A stretch of DNA of 6,853 nt from Elusimicrobiota bacterium (GTDB taxonomy: Bacteria; Elusimicrobiota; Elusimicrobia; Elusimicrobiales; UBA9959), in contig DNQL01000322.1 in NCBI GenBank assembly GCA_003500765.1, forward strand, positions 1 through 6,853, in the 5' to 3' direction. The position numbers and the translations under genes were made by a program. Every line of letters begins with the position of its first letter. Position 1 is the first letter of the stretch. The notes beneath the pieces were generated by a model that was not told where the DNA came from, searched no databases, and was given only the letters and a program-made list of their open reading frames with translations. Shown here piece by piece: positions 1 to 6,613 of this stretch.

Positions 1-72
1 GGCTGGCCGCCGGAACTGCTGCCGCTCCTGGTCGCGGCCCTGGCGGCCGCGGCCTGGCTGCTCCTCCGCTGA
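1..72 (+). CDS. C-terminal end of an unidentified membrane protein (partial)
   Basis: An open frame enters from the left edge and stops at TGA 70-72, leaving 23 residues. The tail is almost wholly hydrophobic (Leu, Ala, Val, Trp) after a Trp-Pro-Pro start and ends in a single Arg, which is what a C-terminal transmembrane helix looks like. The base composition matches the downstream genes. No family can be assigned from so short a tail. The gene lies 59 bases upstream of purM on the same strand, so readthrough into the purine genes is possible. It is called a gene because the frame is open, the tail is membrane-like and the next gene has its own start immediately after. Confidence 0.55.
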   Translation, partial: GWPPELLPLLVAALAAAAWLLLR

Positions 73-84
73 AACTTAACTTTG

Positions 85-90
85 TATAAT
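85..90 (+). promoter_or_regulatory. Possible -10 box upstream of purM
   Basis: A perfect TATAAT lies in a short AT-rich patch (73-92) within otherwise GC-rich sequence, 42 bases before the purM ATG. Transcription starting 6-8 bases downstream would leave a leader of roughly 35 bases. There is no recognisable -35 hexamer at 15-19 bases spacing, because that stretch is the GC-rich end of the preceding gene, and there is no TGn extension. It is a plausible start for the purM transcript, but only half of a promoter is visible. Confidence 0.35.
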
Positions 91-131
91 TCCAGTTGTA
101 GTCCCACCTCAGCTTTCGGTTTGGAGCCTTA

Positions 132-1097
132 ATGACCACGTACAGGAAAGCGGGCGTAGACATCAGGCTGGCCGACAGGTTCACGGAGTTCCTCCAGAAA
201 AAATCCAAAGCGATAGGCGGCTTCGCCGGCGTATTCCCGCTGCGGGAGACGGGCGGAGAGTACAGCGTGGTGGCCTCCACCGACGGGGTGGGCACCAAGC
301 TCAAGCTGGCTTTCATGCTGGACCGGCACGACACCGTGGGCGTCGACCTGGTCGCCATGTGCGTCAACGACCTGCTCTGCTGCGGGGCGAAGCCGCTGTT
401 CTTCCTCGATTATTACGCGACGCCGAAGCTCGACCTGCGGCGCTCCAAGAAGGTCATCGAAGGCATAATGGAAGGCTGCCGTCAGTCCGGCTGCGCCCTC
501 CTGGGCGGGGAGACCGCCGAGCTGCCCGGCTTCTACAAGCCCGGCGAATACGACCTGGCCGGCTTTTCCGTGGGCCTTCTTAAACGCGGGGAGGAGATAG
601 ACGGAAAAAAAGTCCGTCCCGGCGACGCGCTGGTAGGGCTGCCTTCGACCGGTTTCCATTCCAACGGCTATTCCCTTATAAGGGCCGTAATGAAAGGCGC
701 CCCGCTGAAAAAGCACGCCCGCGCCCTCCTGACCCCCACTAAAATATACGTCCGGGACATCGCCGCCATGCGCGCGGCCCTGCGCCGCGCCGGGCACGAC
801 ATACTGGGGCTGTCCCATATCACCGGCTCGGGCATACCCGGCAACCTGCCCCGGTTCTTCCCCAAAGGCGTCGCCGCCGTCGTGCGGAAGGGCTCCTGGC
901 CGGTTCCGCCGGTCATGCGGCTGGTGCAGGAGAAGGGGAAAATAAGCGACGCCGAGATGCTCGACACTTTCAATATGGGCCTGGGCATGATCGCCGCCGT
1001 CAGGCCCGGGGCCCTGAAGACGGCCCTCCGTTCCGTGCCCGGCGCGCTGCACGTAGGCGAGATAAAGCGCGGAGGCGGCGAAGTCCTGTTCCGTTGA
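132..1097 (+). CDS. purM: Phosphoribosylformylglycinamidine cyclo-ligase (AIR synthetase)
   Basis: PurM closes the imidazole ring in the cytoplasm: FGAM plus ATP gives AIR, ADP and phosphate (EC 6.3.3.1, step 5 of de novo purine synthesis). The 321 residues show the family signatures in order: YRKAGVDI near the N-terminus, the IGGFAGVF loop (28-35), STDGVGTKLKLA (49-60, ATP site), GVDLVAMCVNDLLCCGAKP (70-88), FFLDYYAT (90-97), LGGETAELPGFY (124-135), the GFHSNGYSL turn (174-182), HITGSGIPGNLPR (229-241) and the TFNMGLGMI stretch (279-287) of the C-terminal domain. It is slightly shorter than the roughly 345 residues of E. coli PurM, with trims in the N-terminal segment and in surface loops, but no signature is lost. 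GGAG (123-126) sits 5 bases before the ATG. The next gene starts 9 bases after the stop, which implies co-transcription. Recognition is firm. Confidence 0.96.
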   Translation: MTTYRKAGVDIRLADRFTEFLQKKSKAIGGFAGVFPLRETGGEYSVVASTDGVGTKLKLAFMLDRHDTVGVDLVAMCVNDLLCCGAKPLFFLDYYATPKLDLRRSKKVIEGIMEGCRQSGCALLGGETAELPGFYKPGEYDLAGFSVGLLKRGEEIDGKKVRPGDALVGLPSTGFHSNGYSLIRAVMKGAPLKKHARALLTPTKIYVRDIAAMRAALRRAGHDILGLSHITGSGIPGNLPRFFPKGVAAVVRKGSWPVPPVMRLVQEKGKISDAEMLDTFNMGLGMIAAVRPGALKTALRSVPGALHVGEIKRGGGEVLFR

Positions 1098-1106
1098 GGT
1101 GACCAG

Positions 1107-2432
1107 ATGACGCTACTGAAATTAGTTCTGGCGCTGGCGCTGGCCGCGCCGCTCGCTGCGGCCGACAAGGTGCCGTCCAAGCGCGCCGTGAAAAAAGCCC
1201 CGGCCGAGGCGGCGGATACCGTGACGCCCGCCGTCCGGAAGAAGCTCATCAGGGCCGCCTGGAGCGTGGCCTCCAAGATCTCCCCCGACCCTAAAAAGGT
1301 GGACGCGGCCTTCGCCCCCGCTTTCTTCAAGCTGGTAGAGAAGGAGAAAGTGACGGGCATGCTCAAGTCGCTGCGCGAGAAGCACGGCGCGGTCAAGCGC
1401 GTCAGCCTTTCGGCCACGGAGGGAGCCAATACCGGCCATTTTATATTCCATACCGACCAGGAGTACATGCTGCCCGCCTCGGTCACCGTGGACCCCTCCA
1501 ACGGCCTCATAACCGGGCTTTTCTTCAGGCCGGCCTACCAGCACGTAGCCGGTATGGCGGATATAAAGGAGCGGCTGGCCGCGCTGCCGGGAAAGAAGTC
1601 CCTGCTGCTGACCCGGCTTGAAGGCCGCGACGGGCCGATCGAGTCCCTTGAACCCGACGAGCCGCTGAATATCGGTTCGACTTTCAAGCTTTATGTGCTC
1701 GCCCAGCTGCAGGAGGCCAAGGCCCAGTGGAAGCGGACGGTGACCATCCCCGCCTCGGAGAAGTCGCTGCCGTCCGGCCGCCTGCACGCGTGGCCCGAGG
1801 GAGCCCCCTTCACCGTCTATACCCTGGCAGCGCAGATGATATCGGAGAGCGACAATACCGCGACCGACGCTCTGATCGAGCTGGCCGGCCGGCGCAACAT
1901 CGAGCGCAGCCTCGGCAAGTTCGGCCATTACAGCCCGGACAGGATGAAGCCTTTCCTGAAGACCGCCGAATATTTCCGCATAAAGAGCTCCACGGCCGCC
2001 GCCGCGGAGTGGACTGCCGCCAGGCAGGACGACAGGTACGATTTGCTGGGTAAAAAGATCAACAGCCTGCCTCTCTCCGCCGCCGCCGTGCCGGTCTCGC
2101 CTTTCGAGGTCAACCGCATAGGCTGGTTCGCTTCGTCCTCCGACCTCTGCCGCGTAATGGACCGCTTCCGCAAGAGCGCCGATCCCGCCGTACTGGATAT
2201 GCTCGCGATAAACCCGGGCCTGCCGGTGGACGGGAAAGCAGTGCCCTACGCCGGTTACAAAGGCGGTTCCGACGCCGGCGTTATCAGCATGACCTGGCTG
2301 CTCAGGACCAGGGCCTCGGCCTGGTACTGCCTGTCTGCGTCCTGGAACGACGAGAATTCGCCGCTGGCGGAGAGAGAATTTATCGGGATAATGCAGGGCG
2401 CGCTCAAGCTGGTGGAGGCGGACAACTTCTAG
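1107..2432 (+). CDS. Secreted serine hydrolase, class A beta-lactamase fold, LpqF/ORF12-like
   Basis: This 441-residue protein begins with a Sec signal peptide: Lys5, a Leu/Ala core and a likely cut after Ala19. A short Lys/Ala-rich spacer follows. Residues about 40-145 form an N-terminal domain resembling the one that precedes the hydrolase in mycobacterial LpqF and clavulanate-cluster ORF12 proteins. Residues about 160-435 carry the penicillin-binding or beta-lactamase motifs: STFK (191-194, nucleophile Ser191 and Lys194), SDN (248-250) and KGGS (385-388) in place of KTG. I see no ExxLN omega-loop motif where the deacylating Glu of true class A beta-lactamases would lie, so antibiotic hydrolysis is not supported. 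An esterase, amidase or peptidoglycan-related role in the envelope is more likely; the substrate is unknown. The ATG has a strong GAGGTGA (1096-1102) overlapping the purM stop. It lies between two purine genes, probably on one transcript. Confidence 0.85.
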   Translation: MTLLKLVLALALAAPLAAADKVPSKRAVKKAPAEAADTVTPAVRKKLIRAAWSVASKISPDPKKVDAAFAPAFFKLVEKEKVTGMLKSLREKHGAVKRVSLSATEGANTGHFIFHTDQEYMLPASVTVDPSNGLITGLFFRPAYQHVAGMADIKERLAALPGKKSLLLTRLEGRDGPIESLEPDEPLNIGSTFKLYVLAQLQEAKAQWKRTVTIPASEKSLPSGRLHAWPEGAPFTVYTLAAQMISESDNTATDALIELAGRRNIERSLGKFGHYSPDRMKPFLKTAEYFRIKSSTAAAAEWTAARQDDRYDLLGKKINSLPLSAAAVPVSPFEVNRIGWFASSSDLCRVMDRFRKSADPAVLDMLAINPGLPVDGKAVPYAGYKGGSDAGVISMTWLLRTRASAWYCLSASWNDENSPLAEREFIGIMQGALKLVEADNF

Positions 2433-2461
2433 AGGTCCCCGCCGCGGCTGCCGGGCGCGCC

Positions 2462-2467
2462 GGGAGG
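2462..2467 (+). promoter_or_regulatory. Ribosome binding site that sets the purNH TTG start
   Basis: GGGAGG lies 5 bases before TTG 2473-2475. No in-frame ATG or GTG occurs at the expected PurN N-terminus. The nearby GTG at 2469 is in another frame and runs into TAA after a few codons. The preceding 40-base spacer is almost pure G and C and could fold, but no single clean hairpin stands out. Confidence 0.7.
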
Positions 2468-2472
2468 CGTGC

Positions 2473-4653
2473 TTGAAAGAAGGTAAACCGGTCAGGATAG
2501 CTGTGCTGGCTTCCGGCGGCGGAAGCAACCTGCAGGCGATCATCGACGCCTGCGCCTCGGGCAGGGTCAACGGCGAGGTCTCGCTGGCGGTTTCGAGCCT
2601 GGGCAAGGCCGGCGCGCTGGAACGCGCGGCGAAAGCCGGGATACGCGCCGAGGCGCTGCCGCTTAAAAATTCCCCTTCTCCCGAGGCCCATGACGCGGCG
2701 CTGACGGAACTCTGCCGCGGCGCCGACCTCGTCTGCCTGGCCGGCTGGATGCTCAAGCTCGGTCCCAAATTCCTCTCGGCCTTCAAAGGCCGCATACTCA
2801 ATATACATCCCGCCCTGCTGCCGGCCTTCGGCGGCAAGGGCTTCTACGGCATGCGGGTGCACGAGGCCGTTATCGCCGCCGGCGTGCGGCTGAGCGGCTG
2901 CACCGTCCATTTCGTTACGGAGGATTACGATTCCGGCCCGATAATAATACAGCGCTCGGTCCCGGTCTTTCCCGACGATACCCCCGGGGCGCTGGCCGCC
3001 AGGGTCAACGCCGCCGAACTGGAAGCCTATCCCGCGGCCGTGTCGCTGTTCTGCGACGGCCTGCTGGAGCTCAAGGACGGCCGCGTCCTGGTAAAGCAGG
3101 CCCCGGCCCCCGGCCGCGCGCGGCGCGCTCTAATTTCCCTCTCCGACAAAAGCGGAGCCGTGGATTTTGCCCGGGCCCTGACGGCGCGCGGCGTGGAAGT
3201 GGTCTCCACCTCCGGCACCTACAAGCTGCTCAAAGAGGCCGGGCTGCCGGTACGGCCGCTGGAATCGCTGACCGGCTTCCCCGAAATACTCGACGGCAGG
3301 GTCAAGACGCTGCAGCCGGCGGTGCACGGCGGCATACTCTACCGCCGAGACAGGGCGGCGCACGCGGAACAGCTCTTCCGCCACGGCATAGAGCCGATAG
3401 ACATAGTGGCGGTCAATCTGTACCCTTTCGAGAAAACAGCCGCGAAGGCCAGGGCCTGGTCCGAAGAGCTGATCGAAGATATAGACATAGGCGGCGTAGC
3501 CCTGCTGCGCGCCTCGGCCAAGAACTGCGCTTCGGTCACCGTGCTGACCGACCCGGCCGACTACCCGCGCGTACTGGACGCGCTCGACGCCAATGCCGGC
3601 CGCGTGCCCGAGGCGCTCAACCGCGAACTGGCGGTGAAAGCCTTCGAGGTCACCTCCGCCTACGACGCGGCCATAGCCGGCAAGCTGGGCGGGGAGCCGC
3701 TCTCCTGCGAGTTCTTTCCGTCCCGTATGAAGGCGCCGCTCAACAAGATCTGCGACCTGCGCTACGGCGAGAACCCTCATCAGCGCGCGGCGCTCTATTC
3801 GAAGAATCCCGGCCTGCCTTTCGAGCAGCTCGGCGGCAAGGAGCTCTCCTACAATAACATCCTCGACGCCTACGGCACCTGGCAGGCGGTCAATGAGTTC
3901 GATGCCCCGGCCTGCGTCATCTTCAAGCATGTTACGCCCTGCGGGCTGGGCACCGGCGCCAATATCCGCGAGGCCTTCGAGCGGGCCTGGAACACGGACC
4001 CTCTTTCGGCTTTCGGCGGCATCATCGCCGTGAACCGCACTTTCGATCGCGGCATGGCCGAGTTCCTCGCCAAGCGCTTCGTAGAGGTCATCTGCGCTCC
4101 GGAGTTCGAAGAAGAGGCGGCGAAGCTCCTGTCCCGGAAGCCCAACCTGCGGTTGCTCAAATGGGAGGCCCTGCCCAAGGGCCGGCTGATGTTCCGCTCG
4201 CTGGGCGACGAGGTGCTGGTCAGCGAGGACGACGAGAAATTGCTGGGCGACAAGTGGGAAGTCCCCACCGTCAAAAAGCCGACGAAAGCGGAGGAAGAGG
4301 CGCTGCGGCTGGCCTGGGCGGCCTGCAAATACGTGCGCTCCAACGCCATAGTCCTGTCGGACCGCCATCAGACGGTCGCGATAGGCGCCGGCCAGATGTC
4401 GCGCGTCGACTCAGTCTTCATGGCCGGCCGCAAGCTCGGACTTTACCTGAAGGACAATCCGAAGCCGGAGGTCATGGTGATGGCCTCCGACGCTTTCTTC
4501 CCTTTCCCCGACGCGCTGGAAGAGGGCGTGAAGCTGGGCGCCACCGCCGTCATACAGCCCGGCGGCTCGGTCAAGGACGCGGAAGTCATAGCCGCCGCCG
4601 ACCGTCTGGGCGTGTCGATGGTGCTGACCGGCATGCGCCACTTCAGGCATTGA
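2473..4653 (+). CDS. PurN-PurH fusion: GAR transformylase, AICAR transformylase and IMP cyclohydrolase
   Basis: One 726-residue frame holds two complete purine enzymes. Residues 1 to about 207 are PurN (GAR to FGAR with 10-formyl-tetrahydrofolate): [11 protein letters not shown] (13-23) binds phosphate, and Asn110, His112 (NIHPALLP) and Asp153 (YDSGP) match the catalytic Asn, His and Asp of E. coli PurN. A linker rich in Ala, Pro and Arg (210-218) leads straight into PurH. The IMP cyclohydrolase half (about 218-410) has [19 protein letters not shown] and [14 protein letters not shown]. The AICAR transformylase half has RYGENPHQR (430-438), the Lys485-His486 pair (FKHVTPCG), [27 protein letters not shown] and the standard C-terminal [11 protein letters not shown]. 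All key residues are present, so both halves should be active. No ATG, GTG or TTG lies in frame between 3043 and 3150, so PurH cannot easily start on its own near its expected N-terminus. The TTG start is set by GGGAGG at 2462. With purM it covers steps 3, 5, 9 and 10. Confidence 0.95.
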   Translation: MKEGKPVRIAVLASGGGSNLQAIIDACASGRVNGEVSLAVSSLGKAGALERAAKAGIRAEALPLKNSPSPEAHDAALTELCRGADLVCLAGWMLKLGPKFLSAFKGRILNIHPALLPAFGGKGFYGMRVHEAVIAAGVRLSGCTVHFVTEDYDSGPIIIQRSVPVFPDDTPGALAARVNAAELEAYPAAVSLFCDGLLELKDGRVLVKQAPAPGRARRALISLSDKSGAVDFARALTARGVEVVSTSGTYKLLKEAGLPVRPLESLTGFPEILDGRVKTLQPAVHGGILYRRDRAAHAEQLFRHGIEPIDIVAVNLYPFEKTAAKARAWSEELIEDIDIGGVALLRASAKNCASVTVLTDPADYPRVLDALDANAGRVPEALNRELAVKAFEVTSAYDAAIAGKLGGEPLSCEFFPSRMKAPLNKICDLRYGENPHQRAALYSKNPGLPFEQLGGKELSYNNILDAYGTWQAVNEFDAPACVIFKHVTPCGLGTGANIREAFERAWNTDPLSAFGGIIAVNRTFDRGMAEFLAKRFVEVICAPEFEEEAAKLLSRKPNLRLLKWEALPKGRLMFRSLGDEVLVSEDDEKLLGDKWEVPTVKKPTKAEEEALRLAWAACKYVRSNAIVLSDRHQTVAIGAGQMSRVDSVFMAGRKLGLYLKDNPKPEVMVMASDAFFPFPDALEEGVKLGATAVIQPGGSVKDAEVIAAADRLGVSMVLTGMRHFRH

Positions 4654-4664
4654 ACTTATAATTC

Positions 4665-4688
4665 TTATCTGGCGCAAAGGCCGGATAA
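4665..4688. terminator. Hairpin between convergent genes, possible two-way terminator
   Basis: A 9-base-pair stem (4665-4673 with 4680-4688, including one G-T pair) encloses a 6-base loop. It begins 12 bases after the purNH stop and ends just before the stop codon of the minus-strand gene. Neither strand has a proper T run after the stem, so it does not fit the classical intrinsic terminator. Its position between converging genes is the main argument for a termination or transcript-end role. Confidence 0.35.
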
Positions 4689-4689
4689 A

Positions 4690-5484
4690 TCAGTTCTCAT
4701 CCCGTTCTTTTTTGACGGGAACATATACGCTTATGCGCGACCGTATGCCCGGGTTGCCGAAGCATTCCTGGTAGGCCGGCTGGCAGCCGTCGGAGCAGAG
4801 CCGCCCCGGCGAGACTACCACCTCTATGTGGCCGTGCCTGGAGCTGAAGCCGCAGGCGCCGCGCTGGTAGACTACTATCCCGCCGACGGGCAGGTCCGAT
4901 ATCTTCTCCGGCGTCTTTATCCTGGCCATGGAGATGTGCTTGCGCATCGCGGCGGGGTTGGCGTTGGCCCAGGTCGCGAAGTCGGCCGCGCTCCAGGGGC
5001 CTATGCCCAGCCAGCTCCACTGCCAGGGTTTTATTATCCCGCTCCATTCCATGAAATTGGCCACGAATTCATAGCACCTGCTGAGGAAACGCCCCGCGTT
5101 GTTCCGCCTGGCGGTCTCGGCCAGCTGCGCCGCCTTCCCGGCGTCGAAGTCGGGCGGCAGTATGGCGTCCTTTACCGGTTCCCCGGCCGGGCCGGCGTCC
5201 TGTGCGGGTTCCGAAGCGGGGGTTTCGGTATCCTGAAGCCCGGCGGGGACTTCATCTTCCCGGGGCTCCCCTATATCGGCGGGTTCCTCCGGTTCCATGT
5301 CCACCGCCGCCGGTTCGCCCGGCTCCGGCACCCGGACCTCCGCTCTTTTATGAGCGAAACCTTTCACCCAGCCGTTCTCATCGTAGGCGTCCAGGCGGGA
5401 GAAGGGGCGCTGCGGCGCGGCGGCCAGCGGCGCCGAATTGAGGACCAGCCAGGCGAGGGCGAGAACGATGTTCGTCTTTTTCAT
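4690..5484 (-). CDS. Secreted cysteine hydrolase-like protein, NlpC/P60 or CHAP type
   Basis: The product has 264 residues. It opens with a Sec signal peptide (two Lys, a hydrophobic core, Ala-rich cut site around residue 22). Residues about 50-112 are a low-complexity stretch dominated by Glu, Pro, Ala and Asp, which looks like an extended acidic linker. The C-terminal part (about 115-258) has the layout of NlpC/P60 and CHAP enzymes: Cys137 in RCYEFVANFMEW at the head of a helix, then LPVGGIVVYQRG, then RHGHIEVVV with His219 as the probable second catalytic residue. Such domains cut peptide or amide bonds in peptidoglycan; that role is inferred from the fold pattern. Four more cysteines (211, 230, 234, 241) cluster near the end and may form disulfides outside the cytoplasm. 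AGGAGG lies 4 bases before the ATG at 5484. It follows the M23 gene by 22 bases, so the two probably form one operon. The exact family is uncertain. Confidence 0.7.
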   Translation of the reverse strand: MKKTNIVLALAWLVLNSAPLAAAPQRPFSRLDAYDENGWVKGFAHKRAEVRVPEPGEPAAVDMEPEEPADIGEPREDEVPAGLQDTETPASEPAQDAGPAGEPVKDAILPPDFDAGKAAQLAETARRNNAGRFLSRCYEFVANFMEWSGIIKPWQWSWLGIGPWSAADFATWANANPAAMRKHISMARIKTPEKISDLPVGGIVVYQRGACGFSSRHGHIEVVVSPGRLCSDGCQPAYQECFGNPGIRSRISVYVPVKKERDEN

Positions 5485-5488
5485 AGAA

Positions 5489-5494
5489 CCTCCT
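5489..5494 (-). promoter_or_regulatory. Ribosome binding site that sets the start of the cysteine hydrolase gene
   Basis: On the minus strand AGGAGG stands 4 bases before the ATG at 5484, in the short gap after the M23 gene. It favours this ATG over an in-frame upstream one at 5550, which would overlap the M23 gene and put 22 residues before the signal peptide. Confidence 0.8.
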
Positions 5495-5506
5495 AGTGCT
5501 TTCTTT

Positions 5507-6331
5507 TCAGAAACTCTTCGGGAAGCCGTGCAGGGTGTAGGGGTCGACAACGTAATCCATCGCTTTGGAGGGCCTGCATTTCTCGAAGGTGCGGGTCTTC
5601 ATCAGGCCGACTTCGAAGTGCAGGTGCGGCACATTGGACGAGCCCGAGTTGCCCATGCGGCCCAGGCGCTGCCCGGCCTTCACCTTGTCCCCTATGTCCA
5701 CCGTGATGCCGCCGGGGGCCATGTGCGCGTAGCGGGAGTAGAGCGTCATCTCCTCCGCGTTCCCGTTCCTGACCATCTTCACTTTGCCGTGGCGCACAAC
5801 GACATGGTTGCCCCAGCCGTCGGCGCACATGCGCTTGGTGCCGTTCTTGCCGTAATTGCCGGTCTGCGGGCAGCCGATCCGGGCGTAGACCACCTCGCCG
5901 CCGGCCGCGGCCAGCACGAAGCCCTGGGCCTGGTCCTTCCAGGCGGCCTGGCTGGGGACATAATCGACGCCCTCGTGCTTGCCCGCGCCGAACTCGTCGC
6001 ATTCCACGCCGGGCCCGCAGATATAGCGCACGCCCCACATATCGGCGCGCTTATAATCTATCGGGACCACCCATTTCCATTGGTCGGTGCCGGTCAGCGC
6101 CCAGGCCCCGGTCTGCCACAAGAGGGGGGCGTTGTCCTGGCTGGCGGAGCGGTAAGCGCCGTCCTTGCTGCAGGAGGAGTTGGGATCGACTATGACCGCC
6201 TTGGAGATCTCGGGCAGTTCCGCCCCGAAAGCCGGTATATCCCTCGCTATCGTCCCGTCAAGCCTGAAATCGGAGGCCGCCGCGCCGCCGCAGGTCCCCG
6301 CCACGAGTGCCGCTATGATGATCTTTTTCAT
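5507..6331 (-). CDS. Secreted M23 (LytM-type) metallopeptidase
   Basis: The product has 274 residues: a signal peptide (MKK followed by an Ile/Ala/Val core, likely cut near residue 19), an N-terminal region of about 90 residues that I do not recognise, and a peptidase domain from about 112 to 265. The M23 zinc and catalytic motifs are complete: His119 and Asp123 in KHEGVDYV, His203 in YAHM, and His236 and His238 in HLHFEVG. The usual GDKVKAGQRLGRMGNSG turn precedes the last motif. M23 enzymes cut peptide cross-bridges or stem peptides of cell walls; with all ligands present this should be an active enzyme, not a LytM regulator of the EnvC type. Six cysteines in the mature part (54, 105, 111, 154, 169, 252) suggest disulfides, as in some secreted lytic M23 proteases. 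Cys14 does not sit in a canonical lipobox. The start is chosen because AAGGAG lies 9 bases upstream and the signal peptide begins there. It is the first gene of a two-gene unit with the cysteine hydrolase. Confidence 0.92.
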   Translation of the reverse strand: MKKIIIAALVAGTCGGAAASDFRLDGTIARDIPAFGAELPEISKAVIVDPNSSCSKDGAYRSASQDNAPLLWQTGAWALTGTDQWKWVVPIDYKRADMWGVRYICGPGVECDEFGAGKHEGVDYVPSQAAWKDQAQGFVLAAAGGEVVYARIGCPQTGNYGKNGTKRMCADGWGNHVVVRHGKVKMVRNGNAEEMTLYSRYAHMAPGGITVDIGDKVKAGQRLGRMGNSGSSNVPHLHFEVGLMKTRTFEKCRPSKAMDYVVDPYTLHGFPKSF

Positions 6332-6340
6332 ATCTATTGT

Positions 6341-6346
6341 CTCCTT
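6341..6346 (-). promoter_or_regulatory. Ribosome binding site of the M23 peptidase gene
   Basis: Read on the minus strand, AAGGAG lies 9 bases before the ATG at 6331. It decides this start over an ATG at 6460, whose 43 extra residues are basic and polar and would bury the signal peptide. Confidence 0.7.
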
Positions 6347-6569
6347 TTGGTCCGCGGCCAGCTGCCGCCTCATCCTCTGTATATAGCCTATCGAAAACCG
6401 GGTCTTTCCGCCTGAGGCGCAAGCCCCTGCCTGAAGGTATTTCGGCTTACGAACCGGCATTGCCCTGAAACGGGATTTTAGTGAAACGACATGACACTAC
6501 CGCCGGACTTCGAGAAGATATAGCGGACGCGTGGAAAAATACTCTCCAATATTTATATGCTATTGCCTG

Positions 6570-6582
6570 GCCGGGACCCGGC
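6570..6582. repeat. Perfect 13-base inverted repeat, possible operator
   Basis: GCCGGG, one A, then CCCGGC: two perfect 6-base arms about a single central base. It lies just downstream of the AT-rich patch 6535-6564 and 31 bases before the start of the helix-turn-helix gene, where a repressor site could sit. GC-rich palindromes arise easily by chance in this kind of DNA, so the operator reading is speculative. Confidence 0.3.
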
Positions 6583-6602
6583 TGGAAAGCGGGGGACATA
6601 AA

Positions 6603-6607
6603 GGGAG
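6603..6607 (+). promoter_or_regulatory. Ribosome binding site that sets the helix-turn-helix gene start
   Basis: GGGAG lies 6 bases before the ATG at 6614. An in-frame ATG at 6608 touches the same purine run with no spacing, so 6614 is the better start. Confidence 0.65.
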
Positions 6608-6613
6608 ATGACG

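Larger units (their letters stand above)
6332..6613. other. Divergent intergenic region between the M23 gene and the helix-turn-helix gene
   Basis: About 280 bases separate the two divergent starts, the largest gap in the window. It must hold promoters for both directions. Reading left, a TATATA (6385 to 6380) about 50 bases from the M23 ATG could be a -10 box, but no -35 is recognisable. Reading right, an AT-rich patch (6535-6564) that is unusual for this DNA precedes a 13-base palindrome (6570-6582). No small ORF with a good ribosome site, no tRNA and no riboswitch that I can recognise is present. Confidence 0.5.

Noticed and set aside
1107..2432. Calling the serine hydrolase an antibiotic-resistance beta-lactamase.
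   Set aside because: The STFK and SDN motifs fit the fold, but KGG replaces KTG and no omega-loop ExxLN is seen; the N-terminal domain points to the LpqF/ORF12 group.
1122..2837. A 571-codon open frame on the minus strand across the serine hydrolase and purN.
   Set aside because: It is antisense to two clear genes, has no recognisable domain and shows the Arg/Gly/Gln/Ala-rich make-up typical of shadow frames in GC-rich DNA.
3130..4368. A 412-codon open frame on the minus strand inside purH.
   Set aside because: Fully antisense to conserved PurH sequence and without a recognisable motif; explained by the base composition.
4657..4662. A TATAAT just after the purNH stop, as a plus-strand promoter.
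   Set aside because: It has no -35 partner and would read antisense into the minus-strand hydrolase genes; AT-rich gaps produce such matches by chance.
6290..6292. Cys14 of the M23 protein as a lipoprotein attachment site.
   Set aside because: The residues before it (Ala-Gly-Thr) do not fit a lipobox, and a normal signal peptidase I site follows within a few residues.
5438..6415. A 325-codon plus-strand frame opposite the M23 and cysteine hydrolase genes.
   Set aside because: The minus strand encodes intact zinc motifs and signal peptides with good ribosome sites; the plus-strand frame has none of these.
6332..6460. N-terminal extension of the M23 peptidase to an ATG at 6460.
   Set aside because: It would place 43 basic and polar residues before a clear signal peptide, and the good ribosome site is at 6341-6346.
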